From: Sphaerospermopsis sp. SIO1G1
GTDB lineage: Bacteria > Cyanobacteriota > Cyanobacteriia > Cyanobacteriales > Nostocaceae
Direction: 5' to 3'
Length of the DNA stretch: 64,000 bases
NCBI GenBank assembly: GCA_010672785.1
Contig: JAAHFX010000007.1
Coordinates: 1 to 64,000, forward strand
The position numbers and the translations under genes are program-made. The stretch's first letter is position 1; the number at the start of each line of letters is the position of its first letter. The notes under the pieces are model-generated. The model searched no databases. It saw only the letters and a list, made by a program, of their open reading frames with translations, and was not told the origin of the DNA. Shown one piece after another: positions 1 through 8,465 of this stretch.

Positions 1-126
1 CGAATTACGAATTACGAATTACGAATTACGAATTACGAATTACGAATTACGAATTACGAATTACGAATTACGAATTACGAATTACGAATTACGAATTACG
101 AATTACGAATTACGAATTACGAATTA
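1..126. repeat. STRR: CGAATTA heptamer array
   Basis: About 17 near-perfect copies of the heptamer CGAATTA fill the left edge of the window and presumably continue beyond it. The last unit supplies the TAA stop codon of the minus-strand SLH gene (124-126). Short tandemly repeated repetitive sequences of this kind are characteristic of Nostocales genomes. The same heptamer in reverse orientation (TAATTCG) recurs near 15.7, 17.6 and 37.6 kb. Confidence 0.95.
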
Positions 127-2175
127 CAAATTAATTGGCTTTGCCCGTTTGAGAGCAACTAATGCTTGATAAATCATCGCTGCGACTTCTGCTCTGGTGG
201 CTTCTCTGGAGGGTGCTAAGGTTTGAGAATCAGGGTAATTAATGATTATTTGGTATTCGCTGGCAGTTGCTACTGCTGTTCTCGCGTATTCGGGTATGGA
301 TTTTCTATCTTTGTAAACTCTCAATAATTCTTGACTGGCTGGGGGTAGCCCTAGTCCGTTCACTAAAGAAACTATCACCTGTAATCTTTGCACATTTTGA
401 TTGGGACGAAAAGTGCGATCGCTAAATCCGCCCACAAAACCGGCACTGGCTGCTACTTGTATGGCTTTAGCTGCCCAAAAATCGGGAGGAATATCGGTGA
501 ATTCTGTGGCGGGACGTTTGGGTGTGGGGTTAAAAGCTGCCGTGATCAGTGCTGTGTATTGGGCGCGAGTCATGGGTTTGTCTGGTTGATAACTACCATC
601 AGCAAAGCCCTGGGTTAAGTTCATACTGACTAAGGCCCGAATATATGATTCTGCCCAATGTCCTACTAAATCAGAGAATGAGGGGATTTCTGTTTCTGGT
701 TTGACGATGTAGGGTGATGCCACGATTTCGGCTTGACCTTGGGCTACTAAGGCTTGATAAATTAAGGCTGCTACTTCAGCACGGGTAATTTCTCTGAGTG
801 GTTCTAATAGTCCTGGTTGGGGATAGTTGATAATTAATAGTTTTTGGGTGGCGATGGTGACGGCGTTGGTGGCGTAGGTGGGAATTTGGGCGCGATCGCT
901 ATAAATGATGAGGCCGTTGGGATTGCTACCTGTTAATTTAAGACCGTTAACTATAGAAACTATGACTTGAACTTTGGTAATGTTTTGTCCTGGTCGAAAT
1001 GTACCATCGGGAAAACCATTTAAAAACCCTGCTTCTGCTGCACTGGCTATGGCTGGAGCAGCCCAGAAATCTGCTCTAATGTCTGTAAATCTATTCAGGT
1101 TATTACTGGGTGGTAGTTGAAAAGTTTTAGTAATTAAAGCTGCGTATTGGGCGCGGGTGATGGGTGTGGCTGGTTGAAAAGTACCGTCGGGGAAGCCACT
1201 AATAAATTCTTTTTTTACTAGTGCTTCTATAAATTCTGTGGCCCAATGTCCATTTAAGTCTGTAAAACTGCTACTAATTCCTATATTACTGGGAGTGTCT
1301 GCTGTTGCTGCTAAGAATTCTATGTTTCCTTGAATTTGGGCTGGGTTTAATTGATTGCCGACAGAACTGATGGTCTGAAATGATAGGTTCTGAATATCAA
1401 ATTCTTTTTGCTCCCGAAAAATATTCTCGGCAGGATCTTGAGGTTTTCCTAGGTCGGGAGTGGAATTACCATTAATTAGTAATCCTCCTTTGTAATTTTC
1501 ACACACTAGGTTTTTTCGCAATACAGGACTTGCATCGCGGGCTAAGGCTAGGGCAATCCGATTTTTGATCAGTTTATTGTTAGCAATCAGAGGAGCAGCA
1601 AAATCACTGAGAGCTAAACCAACAGGGTTATTTTCAAATACATTTCTTAATACTTCCCCTTTACTGTGGCGTGCCATCATCAGGCCGCTGGCGGAATTTT
1701 CTGTAAATATGTTATCTAAGATTGCAGGTTTGGCATTACCTGTTGTGAATATTCCTTCCCTTGAGCATTTACTAAAGGTATTATTAACTAGAGTTGGGGA
1801 TGTTGATTCAATCCAAATCCCAGTACCTTTATGGATAGGGTTTGTTACAGTTATACCAAGAACACTAGCATCAGCCAATAACAATAAAGTAATATTTTGC
1901 CAACCGAAACTAGGACTTTGATACTTACCACTACCAGCCACAATTATTTCTTTACCTTTGTTAGATTCATTACCTACTAATAGTATTTCTCCGGGAATTA
2001 TCAATGGGAAAGTTTCTCCTGTGGAACTACTGTAAGTACCTGGTGCGAGTTGGATGATTCCCGGCGATTTGCTAATTTTTAAAGCATGAGTAATGGTTTT
2101 TAATGGATTAAATCGAGAGCCAGTATTAGTATCTTCACCAGTAACAGAGTTAACATATAGTGTTGTGACAACCAT
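124..2175 (-). CDS. DUF1565 / beta-helix protein with six SLH repeats
   Basis: The 683-residue protein starts with a DUF1565-type segment (about residues 5-80), followed by a right-handed parallel beta-helix region (about 80-250) with repeating N-x-(F/I) rungs. It ends in six S-layer homology repeats arranged as two triplets (about 300-475 and 500-675). Each triplet begins with a D-x-x-GHWA motif and carries the GFPDGTF or GFADGSY type motif. SLH domains bind cell-wall polymers and are common on cyanobacterial outer-membrane and surface proteins, so a surface or cell-wall role is inferred. The N-terminus goes straight into a beta-strand and shows no obvious hydrophobic signal peptide, which is odd for a surface protein. 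The two SLH triplets look like an internal duplication. The stop codon lies inside the STRR array. Confidence 0.88.
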   Translation of the reverse strand: MVVTTLYVNSVTGEDTNTGSRFNPLKTITHALKISKSPGIIQLAPGTYSSSTGETFPLIIPGEILLVGNESNKGKEIIVAGSGKYQSPSFGWQNITLLLLADASVLGITVTNPIHKGTGIWIESTSPTLVNNTFSKCSREGIFTTGNAKPAILDNIFTENSASGLMMARHSKGEVLRNVFENNPVGLALSDFAAPLIANNKLIKNRIALALARDASPVLRKNLVCENYKGGLLINGNSTPDLGKPQDPAENIFREQKEFDIQNLSFQTISSVGNQLNPAQIQGNIEFLAATADTPSNIGISSSFTDLNGHWATEFIEALVKKEFISGFPDGTFQPATPITRAQYAALITKTFQLPPSNNLNRFTDIRADFWAAPAIASAAEAGFLNGFPDGTFRPGQNITKVQVIVSIVNGLKLTGSNPNGLIIYSDRAQIPTYATNAVTIATQKLLIINYPQPGLLEPLREITRAEVAALIYQALVAQGQAEIVASPYIVKPETEIPSFSDLVGHWAESYIRALVSMNLTQGFADGSYQPDKPMTRAQYTALITAAFNPTPKRPATEFTDIPPDFWAAKAIQVAASAGFVGGFSDRTFRPNQNVQRLQVIVSLVNGLGLPPASQELLRVYKDRKSIPEYARTAVATASEYQIIINYPDSQTLAPSREATRAEVAAMIYQALVALKRAKPINL

Positions 2176-2781
2176 AATAATTACACAATAATTGCAAATT
2201 TATAATTTATACATTATAACCATTCAAAATCTACCATACATTACAGTTAGATGTTATTTATGCGTTAAATAGTTAAATATTATTAAAGTTGTTTGTGATC
2301 CAATCTTGTCGTTAACATCGGAAAGATCCAGGACGTACGCAAAATTAATTGCACATATTGATTGAAAACAGAACTTCCTGTATTCCTCACTTGATCCCTG
2401 TCCCTTCTCCCAACTATAAAATTTAGGCGTTGCTGAATTAGGGTATGAAACTGAAAAGTTACAAAAATGAAACTCTTACTCTCTGCGCCTGGAGCGCCTC
2501 TGCGTGAAACAAAAACTTATAGGACTTACCCACGAGTCACGGAATATCAAACCACAGAGAACGCAGAGAACACAGAAGAATAGAGTTTTGGAAGATTTTT
2601 GCGTAAGTCCTGTACTTAATCAAGAAAATTTCACTGTCATAATTCCCAACACAGTGAAGAAGAGTCAATATTGTCTATGCACGATCTCTGATACTGTCAG
2701 ATATGTTAACGCTAGGGAACAGGGAACAGGCAACAGTAGACTATTTCTATTATCCTCACTCAATAACGTAGAGCTATACAA
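2176..2781. other. Intergenic region with MITE-like elements
   Basis: No convincing gene. It holds an AT-rich promoter-side stretch for the SLH gene, a TTGCTGAATT...GGTATGAAA element end (about 2430-2455) and a complete 91-bp AGGACTTAC element (2521-2611). A 93-codon open frame here only reads through these repeats and overlaps the start of the next gene, so it is not called. Confidence 0.6.
2521..2611. mobile_element. MITE family A (AGGACTTACGCA ends), copy 1
   Basis: A 91-bp element with terminal inverted repeats, AGGACTTACCCA on the left and TGCGTAAGTCCT on the right. The interior carries the CACAGAGAACGCAGAG-type sequence. It has no coding capacity, and sister copies occur at seven other places in this window. 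Confidence 0.8.
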
Positions 2782-3903
2782 ATGATTGAAGTTGAACATC
2801 TGAGTAAAATATATGGTTCTACTGCTGCAATTACTGATGTGACTTTTCAGGTAGAACCAGGCGAAATTTTAGGTTTTTTAGGCCCTAATGGTGCAGGTAA
2901 AACCACAACTATGCGAATTTTAGCTGGCTATCTCCCCGCAACCAAAGGAATAGCCAAAATAGCAGGGTATGATGTCCATGAAAATTCTTTGGCAGTGCGT
3001 CAAAAAATTGGCTATTTGCCGGAAACACCACCCTTATACCCAGAAATGACAGTTGAGGGTTTTTTGTACTTTGTGGCTCGAATTAAAGGGGTATCTGCTG
3101 GCGATCGCCCTCAAAAAGTTAAGGCCGCAATGGAACGCTGTAACCTCACAGAAAAACGTAAGGTTATTATTCGCAAGCTATCTAAAGGTTATCGGCAAAG
3201 AGTGGGTATAGCCCAAGCAATAGTTCATGATCCCCCAGCTATTATCCTCGATGAACCAACTGTAGGACTAGATCCCAGACAAATTATTGATGTCCGTAAT
3301 CTGATTAAAAGTCTAGCTGGAACACATACAATTATTCTTTCTACCCACATTCTCCCAGAAGTGAGCATGACTTGTAATCGGGTAGCTATCATTAACCGTG
3401 GCAAAGTTGTAGCTACCAACACCCCAGAAAATTTAATGACACAATTAACCGGAGGTTCTGGTTATGAATTAGAAATTTCTGGAGAAGTTGCACTGGCAAA
3501 ACAAGTATTACAAAATATAGCAGATGTGATTTTGGTAGAATCAATCCCGACAAGTTCTCATCACCGTCCTCATTTGCGGGTAATATCTCAACCAGGAACA
3601 GAACCAGGAAAAGATATTGCCGGAGCGTTAATTCGTGGGGGTTTTGATTTATATGAAATGCGCCGAGTTAGTGCCAGTTTAGAAGATGTCTTTTTACAAC
3701 TAACTACTGAAGAAAAACAATTACTACCAGAATCGGAAACCACAGAATCTGAAACTACAGACTTGGAAATAATAGAATCTGAAATCACAGATACACAAAC
3801 CACAGAATCTGAAATTACAGACTTGGAAATAATAGAATCTGAAATCACAGATACACAAACCACAGATATACAAACCACAGATACAGAAGGAGAAACCAAA
3901 TAA
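2782..3903 (+). CDS. ABC-2 type transporter ATP-binding protein (GldA-like)
   Basis: The 373-residue ATPase has a Walker A motif GPNGAGKTT (about residue 34), a Q-loop region, a signature LSKGYRQR (about 134), Walker B AIILDEPTVGLD (about 153) and a switch His in STHILPE. The family includes GldA of Bacteroidetes and many drug- or lipid-export ATPases of the ABC-2 class. It ends with its TAA directly before the ATG of the permease, so the two are translationally coupled. The last 55 or so residues are an acidic Thr/Glu-rich tail made of 20-residue tandem repeats encoded by a 60-bp duplication, an unusual extension. The substrate is unknown. Confidence 0.9.
   Translation: MIEVEHLSKIYGSTAAITDVTFQVEPGEILGFLGPNGAGKTTTMRILAGYLPATKGIAKIAGYDVHENSLAVRQKIGYLPETPPLYPEMTVEGFLYFVARIKGVSAGDRPQKVKAAMERCNLTEKRKVIIRKLSKGYRQRVGIAQAIVHDPPAIILDEPTVGLDPRQIIDVRNLIKSLAGTHTIILSTHILPEVSMTCNRVAIINRGKVVATNTPENLMTQLTGGSGYELEISGEVALAKQVLQNIADVILVESIPTSSHHRPHLRVISQPGTEPGKDIAGALIRGGFDLYEMRRVSASLEDVFLQLTTEEKQLLPESETTESETTDLEIIESEITDTQTTESEITDLEIIESEITDTQTTDIQTTDTEGETK
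3741..3860 (+). repeat. 60-bp in-frame tandem duplication in the ABC ATPase tail
   Basis: Two adjacent 60-bp units (CACAGAATCTGAAA... beginning at 3741 and again at 3801) are identical apart from one base near the start. Being 20 codons long, the repeat adds protein length without disturbing the frame. Confidence 0.85.
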
Positions 3904-4716
3904 ATGGGTATCGTCATAGCTAATATTATTGCCATTTATCGTCGAGAATTACAAAGTTATTTTGTTTCCCCCTTAGCCTATGGCATAGCTGCAATATTTT
4001 GGTTTATTTCCGGTTTATTTTTGGTAATGATTTTAATTGGGCCTGGGGGAATAATTCCTACAGTTGCAGATTTTGATTTGCGAGGGCAACAGTTTGGAAT
4101 TCCTGTGCCACCCATTGACGTACCGTATGAATTTATTCGAGCCTTTTTGGATAGGATTAGTTGGTTATTATTGTTTATTTTACCGATTCTATCTATGGGA
4201 CTTTATGCCGATGAACGTAAACGCGGAACATTAGAATTATTAGCAACATCACCAATTACAAACTGGGCAGTAGCAGTAGGTAAACTATTAGGAGTGCTAA
4301 CCTTTTTCCTGACAATGATATTACCATTATTAGGATTTGAAGCTTTTGCAGTGAGCGAATCACAACCGCCGGTGTTACCAATCATTCCACTGATTGGCCA
4401 CTTAGGATTAATCCTTTTAGCCGCAGCAATTTTATCATTAGGAATGTTTGTTTCTTCCTTGACAGATAGTACAATTTTGTCTGCTGTTCTCACTTTTGCA
4501 TTAATTATTCTTTTGTTATTAATAGATTCCATTGCTCAAGTTATTCCTGGGCCGATTGGGCAAGCTTTAAGTCATATTTCCCTACTCAAACATTATAATA
4601 CTTTGATTCAAGGTATTTTTGATACGAGTGCCATAATTTTATTTGCTAGTTACATTATTTTAGGCATCTTTCTCACTGCTCAATCTATAGATGCGTTACG
4701 TTTCCAAAGACAATAG
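3904..4716 (+). CDS. ABC-2 type transporter permease (GldF-like)
   Basis: A 270-residue integral membrane protein with about six hydrophobic segments. It has the typical ABC-2 permease layout: an N-terminal YRRELQSYFVSPLAY motif, then a large loop, then ADERKRGTLELLATSPI between helices 2 and 3. This matches the GldF / NosY-like permease class. Its ATG abuts the stop codon of the ATPase gene, so they form one transcription unit. With the downstream GldG-like protein it would form a membrane complex, but transport direction and substrate cannot be read from sequence. Confidence 0.88.
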   Translation: MGIVIANIIAIYRRELQSYFVSPLAYGIAAIFWFISGLFLVMILIGPGGIIPTVADFDLRGQQFGIPVPPIDVPYEFIRAFLDRISWLLLFILPILSMGLYADERKRGTLELLATSPITNWAVAVGKLLGVLTFFLTMILPLLGFEAFAVSESQPPVLPIIPLIGHLGLILLAAAILSLGMFVSSLTDSTILSAVLTFALIILLLLIDSIAQVIPGPIGQALSHISLLKHYNTLIQGIFDTSAIILFASYIILGIFLTAQSIDALRFQRQ

Positions 4717-4727
4717 TCAATTAGTAT

Positions 4728-4816
4728 AGGACTTACGCACAAATTATGGAATAATCTAACCACAGAGGCACAGAGAACACAGAGTTATGAGGTTTATAAG
4801 AGATATTTTACATGAG
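4728..4816. mobile_element. MITE family A, copy 2 (right end decayed)
   Basis: Begins with AGGACTTACGCA and carries the CACAGAGGCACAGAGAACAC interior. The right terminal repeat is degraded to ATATTTTACATGAG. It lies between the permease and GldG-like genes of one apparent operon. Confidence 0.7.
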
Positions 4817-4839
4817 TTTTGTGGTCATTGGTCATTAGG

Positions 4840-4972
4840 GTGTTGCTGCTAACAAGGTATGATTTTAGATTTTGGATTTTAGATGATTGGAACTCATTGT
4901 TAATATAACTGTTACCTATTCCCTGTTCCTTCCTAAATCATAATTTCATACCTTAATTCAGTAATACTGTCA
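4840..4972. mobile_element. MITE-like foldback (GTGTTGCTG...AAGGTATGA ends)
   Basis: A roughly 130-bp element whose left end (GTGTTGCTGCTAACAAGGTA) is an imperfect inverted copy of its right end (TACCTTAATTCAGTAATAC). The same end sequence appears at about 2430, 28361 and 62482. Noncoding. Confidence 0.6.
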
Positions 4973-4995
4973 TTAGTTATTAGTTATTCAAAAGA

Positions 4996-6825
4996 ATGAA
5001 AAAGATATCTAAGAAGAAAAAAAATCCCTTAAAATTACTATTTCTGTTTGGACCATTTTTTATTACTGTTGGTGTAACAGTTGGATTGTTGTTGGAACAA
5101 TGGGATTTATTCCCTTTAATATTAATCTCCCTTGGTTCATTAGTATGTATTGCTTGGTTGAGTTTAACCATCTATCAAAGTCAATTTTGGATTCACCGTT
5201 CTACCCAATCTACTACTAATGCTTTGGTTGCAACTTTAGCAGTTTTAACTATTTTGGGCTTAATCAACTTTTTGGGTATACGTTATCAATATCGTCTGGA
5301 TTTAACAGAAACGAAAATATTTAGTCTTGCACCCCAATCAAAGCAATTATTAAGTACCTTAGAAAACCCAGTTAAAGTTTGGCTATTTACTAAAGATAAA
5401 GATTTTCAAGATCAAGAATTATTAGCAAATTACCGTCGGCAAAATCAGAATTTTAAATTTGAATATGTTGATCCTCAAACTAGGCCGGGTTTAGCTGAAA
5501 AATTTGGTGTGAAAGATTTTGGTGAGGTTTATTTAGAAGTTGATAATCAAAGACAATTAGTACAAACTATCCGTGAAGATGAAAGGTTATCAGAAGTAAG
5601 ATTAACAAGCAGATTACAACAAATTCTGACTGATAATACTGCTAAAGTTTATTTTCTGCAAGGTCATGGTGAATTGGAAATTGCTGTAGCTGAAGATTCT
5701 ATTTCTCAAGCAGTACAAGAATTAACTGAGAAGGGTTTTTCAGCTTTACCTCTGAATTTAACAGCACAGTCTACTATTCCTGAAGATGCTGCGGTTGTTG
5801 TTGTTGCTGGCCCAAAACGGGAATTATTAGTCGGTGAAGTTAATGCTTTGCAGACGTATCTGAGTCGTGGTGGTAATCTAATGTTAATGATTGATCCTAA
5901 TACTGATCCTAAAATTGATAATCTGTTGGCAGATTGGGGTGTCAAATTAGATGATCGTTTGGTAGTTGATGTTTCTGGACAAAATTTAGGTTTAGGTCCT
6001 GCTGCACCTTTTATTACGGAATATGGACAACATCCCATAACTCAAGATTTTGGTAGTGGAATTTCTTTTTATCCTCTAGCTCGTCCAATTTTAATTGAAC
6101 CAACCCCCGGTATTGAATCTACTCCTTTATTAAGAACTAAATCATATCCCAATAGTTGGGCAGAAAGTGATCAAAGTAGTGAAGAATTAGAATTTAATGA
6201 CGATGAAGATTTAAAAGGTCCTTTGACTTTGGGTGTAGCTTTAACTAAAAAGTTATCTTCACCAATTCCTACAAGTTTACCATCTCCGACAAGTTCTCCA
6301 TCTCCTACAAGTTTACCAACTCCTACAGGTTCTCCATCTCCTATAAATTTACCCACTCCGACAAGTTCTCCATCTCCGACAAGTTCTCCATCTCCAACTA
6401 ATTCACCAACTCCGACAAGTTCTCCATCTCCAACTAATTCACCAACTCCGACAAGTTCACCATCTCCTACAGAAAAAGATGAAGAAGGTGAAGACAAGAA
6501 AGACAAGGAAGACAAGGAAGAGAATAAACAGAATGAAGATCAGGATAATAAAAAGATAGAATCTCGGTTAGTAATTATAGGTAATTCCGATTTTGCTAGA
6601 GATGGTTTATTCGTACAACAATTAAATGGGGATGTGTTTTTAAATTCAGTAACTTGGTTAAGTCAACAAGATCAACAACCCTTATCTATTCGTCCTAAAG
6701 AAGCAACAAATCGGCGGATCATTATGTCTACAGAAAAGGCAAATATATTAAGTATTTCTTCATTGTTATTATTACCTTTTCTAGGGTTAGTAACTGGAGC
6801 AATTATTTGGTGGACTAGAAGATAA
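4996..6825 (+). CDS. GldG-like ABC transport auxiliary protein
   Basis: A 609-residue membrane-anchored protein with hydrophobic segments at about 14-34, 37-58 and 74-95, and a last one at about 580-605 ending in TRR. The long extracytoplasmic portion (about 105-330) matches the GldG/ABC-type uncharacterised transport domain related to IFT52. Residues about 419-491 are a Pro/Ser/Thr spacer of repeated [11 protein letters not shown] type units, followed by a highly charged K/E/D stretch to about 520. The domain order fits the third component of GldA-GldF-GldG-like systems. It is about 280 bp from the permease, separated by two small repeat elements, but on the same strand. The substrate is not known. 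Confidence 0.85.
   Translation: MKKISKKKKNPLKLLFLFGPFFITVGVTVGLLLEQWDLFPLILISLGSLVCIAWLSLTIYQSQFWIHRSTQSTTNALVATLAVLTILGLINFLGIRYQYRLDLTETKIFSLAPQSKQLLSTLENPVKVWLFTKDKDFQDQELLANYRRQNQNFKFEYVDPQTRPGLAEKFGVKDFGEVYLEVDNQRQLVQTIREDERLSEVRLTSRLQQILTDNTAKVYFLQGHGELEIAVAEDSISQAVQELTEKGFSALPLNLTAQSTIPEDAAVVVVAGPKRELLVGEVNALQTYLSRGGNLMLMIDPNTDPKIDNLLADWGVKLDDRLVVDVSGQNLGLGPAAPFITEYGQHPITQDFGSGISFYPLARPILIEPTPGIESTPLLRTKSYPNSWAESDQSSEELEFNDDEDLKGPLTLGVALTKKLSSPIPTSLPSPTSSPSPTSLPTPTGSPSPINLPTPTSSPSPTSSPSPTNSPTPTSSPSPTNSPTPTSSPSPTEKDEEGEDKKDKEDKEENKQNEDQDNKKIESRLVIIGNSDFARDGLFVQQLNGDVFLNSVTWLSQQDQQPLSIRPKEATNRRIIMSTEKANILSISSLLLLPFLGLVTGAIIWWTRR
6250..6470 (+). repeat. In-frame TCTCCAACAAGT-type coding repeat (PTS spacer)
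   Basis: A run of 9- and 18-bp units of the kind CCATCTCCGACAAGTTCT encodes the Pro-Thr-Ser spacer of the GldG-like protein. Unit order is irregular, which suggests recent slippage. Confidence 0.85.
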
Positions 6826-6835
6826 TTAATTATTT

Positions 6836-7020
6836 AGGGTTTGTGCTGTAAAGCCCTGCTGACATTGCTACGCTGAGAGTGGAGCTTGATGTTAATGTAC
6901 AGCATATTTCATTATTATCAGGTACAAATCATAATCATGAAACTCTAGTTAGTGGGGTGGGCATCCTGCCTGCCAAAATTTTACCTCATTACGACAACAC
7001 TTTTTAAGTAAGCAAACCCT
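6836..7020. mobile_element. Compound MITE-like element (AGGGTTTG...CAAACCCT)
   Basis: Flanked by AGGGTTTGTGC at the left and AAGCAAACCCT at the right. Inside is a CATAATCATGAAACTCT...GTGGGGTGGGCATCC module that also occurs at 43.27-43.35 kb and, inverted, at 38.54 kb. It sits between the GldG-like and DUF4340 genes. Confidence 0.6.
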
Positions 7021-7050
7021 ATATAAAATCTGTTAACTGGTAACTGACAT

Positions 7051-7677
7051 ATGAAAAAAACAACTTTAATTTTGATAGTCTTAGCTTTAGGTTTGGGTAC
7101 TTTTGTATATTTTACAGAAACAAGAGTTACAAACAAACAAGAGGAAGTCAAACAAACAAAAGTAAAACTTTTTGATTTTACGGCAGATGATGTACAATTT
7201 TTATCTATTCAGACTAAGGAAATGACAGTTAATATAGAAAGAAGTGATAAATCAGAACCTCCAAAATGGTTACTTAAATTGCCTGTTGATGAAGTGGCTA
7301 ATGATGCAATTGTGAGTTATTTAATGGATTTATTAGTAGGTAAAGGTGAAAAAATTTCATCCCCTAATAATGATCAGATGAGTGAATTTGGATTAGATAA
7401 ACCTTTTGCAACTATTAATATTAAACTGAAAAATGAAAATAGTTATCAGTTGACTCTTGGTAAGTCTAATTTTAATGAGAGTTTATTATATGCTCAGGTG
7501 GGTACTGGTGATGATAATAATGAAAAGAAGGCAGTATTTTTAGTTTCCAAAGATTTTGCAAATGCTGTCAATCGTGAATTATCAGAATGGCAAGTAGTCA
7601 GTAAAAAAGAGAATGAAAATGTTAAATCTACACCTTTACCTGGCTTACCTGAATCTATGAATGAGAAGAAGGAATAA
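7051..7677 (+). CDS. DUF4340 domain protein
   Basis: A 208-residue protein with an N-terminal membrane anchor (about residues 5-22) followed by an extracytoplasmic DUF4340-type fold. Visible marks are DDVQFLSIQTKEMTVNIER, a central MSEFGLDKPFATINI segment and a C-terminal LVSKDFANAVNRELSEW. DUF4340 proteins are repeatedly found next to GldG-like ABC components, so this is probably the fourth member of the transport system that starts at 2.8 kb. It is separated from the GldG-like gene by one repeat element. No catalytic motif is visible and the biochemical role is unknown. Confidence 0.8.
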   Translation: MKKTTLILIVLALGLGTFVYFTETRVTNKQEEVKQTKVKLFDFTADDVQFLSIQTKEMTVNIERSDKSEPPKWLLKLPVDEVANDAIVSYLMDLLVGKGEKISSPNNDQMSEFGLDKPFATINIKLKNENSYQLTLGKSNFNESLLYAQVGTGDDNNEKKAVFLVSKDFANAVNRELSEWQVVSKKENENVKSTPLPGLPESMNEKKE

Positions 7678-8173
7678 GTGGGGCAAACCCCCCGTGGTTG
7701 CCCTAATTGCTGAATCTATAAATAAGCAGAAAGAATCAGCAAACCCCCCGTGGTTGCCCTATTGCCCTAGTTGCACTAAACTCTAATACTATAATATCCA
7801 TAAACTGCCACTGCACAAAACCTAAATTCTGTCAATCCACCCTTTCATCAAACACGAACCACTCTCTGGATATGCCCACAAAAAAAGTCCACGAAATTGT
7901 TGATTTTGGGCCGATGCAAGTTTTGACAATTTTTAAAATCACCTTATACCAAGGGTTTTAGTTAATTCTTTCCTCTTGATTTTATTAAAAAATACACTAT
8001 GCCTAAATTATAAAGTTTGCAAAAATTGTAGCAAATCGCTGAAAGTATTGCAAGTCCGTAAATAAATAGAAATTATTCTCAATAAAATGTTAAGAAAATT
8101 TAAGAGAAAAATTTCAATAATTAGAAATATTTAAACTATTGCCGATAGTAGTATAATTATAAATTATGTTAAC

Positions 8174-8267
8174 AAGACTTACGCAAAATATCTCTTGTAA
8201 CCCTCATTCCTCTGTGTTATCTGTGCCTGGGGTGGTTTATTTACTCCATAGCTTATACGTAACTCCT
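8174..8267. mobile_element. MITE family A, copy 3 (inverted, 94 bp)
   Basis: Ends AAGACTTACGCA and ACGTAACTCCT. The interior (CTCTTGTAACCCTCATTCC, then GTGCCTGGGGTGG) is the reverse complement of copy 2 and nearly matches copy 8 at 62532-62625 in both length and sequence. Confidence 0.75.
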
Positions 8268-8348
8268 AATTAATAGTTCATTACCAAAAATCACAACCTA
8301 ACTAAATAAAATACATCTAACTTAAATTAAACTCATTATTAAAAAACT

Positions 8349-8413
8349 AGGACTTACGCACTAGTCACGGAATATCAAACCGCAGAGAACCCAGAGAACG
8401 CAGAGGAATAATT
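8349..8413. mobile_element. MITE family A, copy 4 (left part)
   Basis: AGGACTTACGCACTAGTCAC followed by the CAGAGAACCCAGAGAACG interior, close to copy 1. The right half is missing. It lies about 50 bp upstream of the helicase start. Confidence 0.65.
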
Positions 8414-8465
8414 TGATATAACTGCTAACTCTCAACCCCTGAAAACTGAGACCTTCATCAAGATC

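Larger units (their letters stand above)
7678..8465. other. Intergenic region: duplicated hairpin plus two MITEs
   Basis: Just after the DUF4340 gene, a GGGCAAACCCCCCGTGGTTG hairpin (7681-7703) is repeated almost exactly at 7739-7760. Each can fold into a GC-rich stem, possibly serving as a transcription end. Two family A MITEs follow (8174-8267 and 8349-8413). The remainder is AT-rich with no convincing gene. Confidence 0.6.

Noticed and set aside
2504..2785. 93-codon open frame before the ABC ATPase
   Set aside because: It reads across a MITE with terminal inverted repeats and overlaps the next start. No domain or Shine-Dalgarno supports it.
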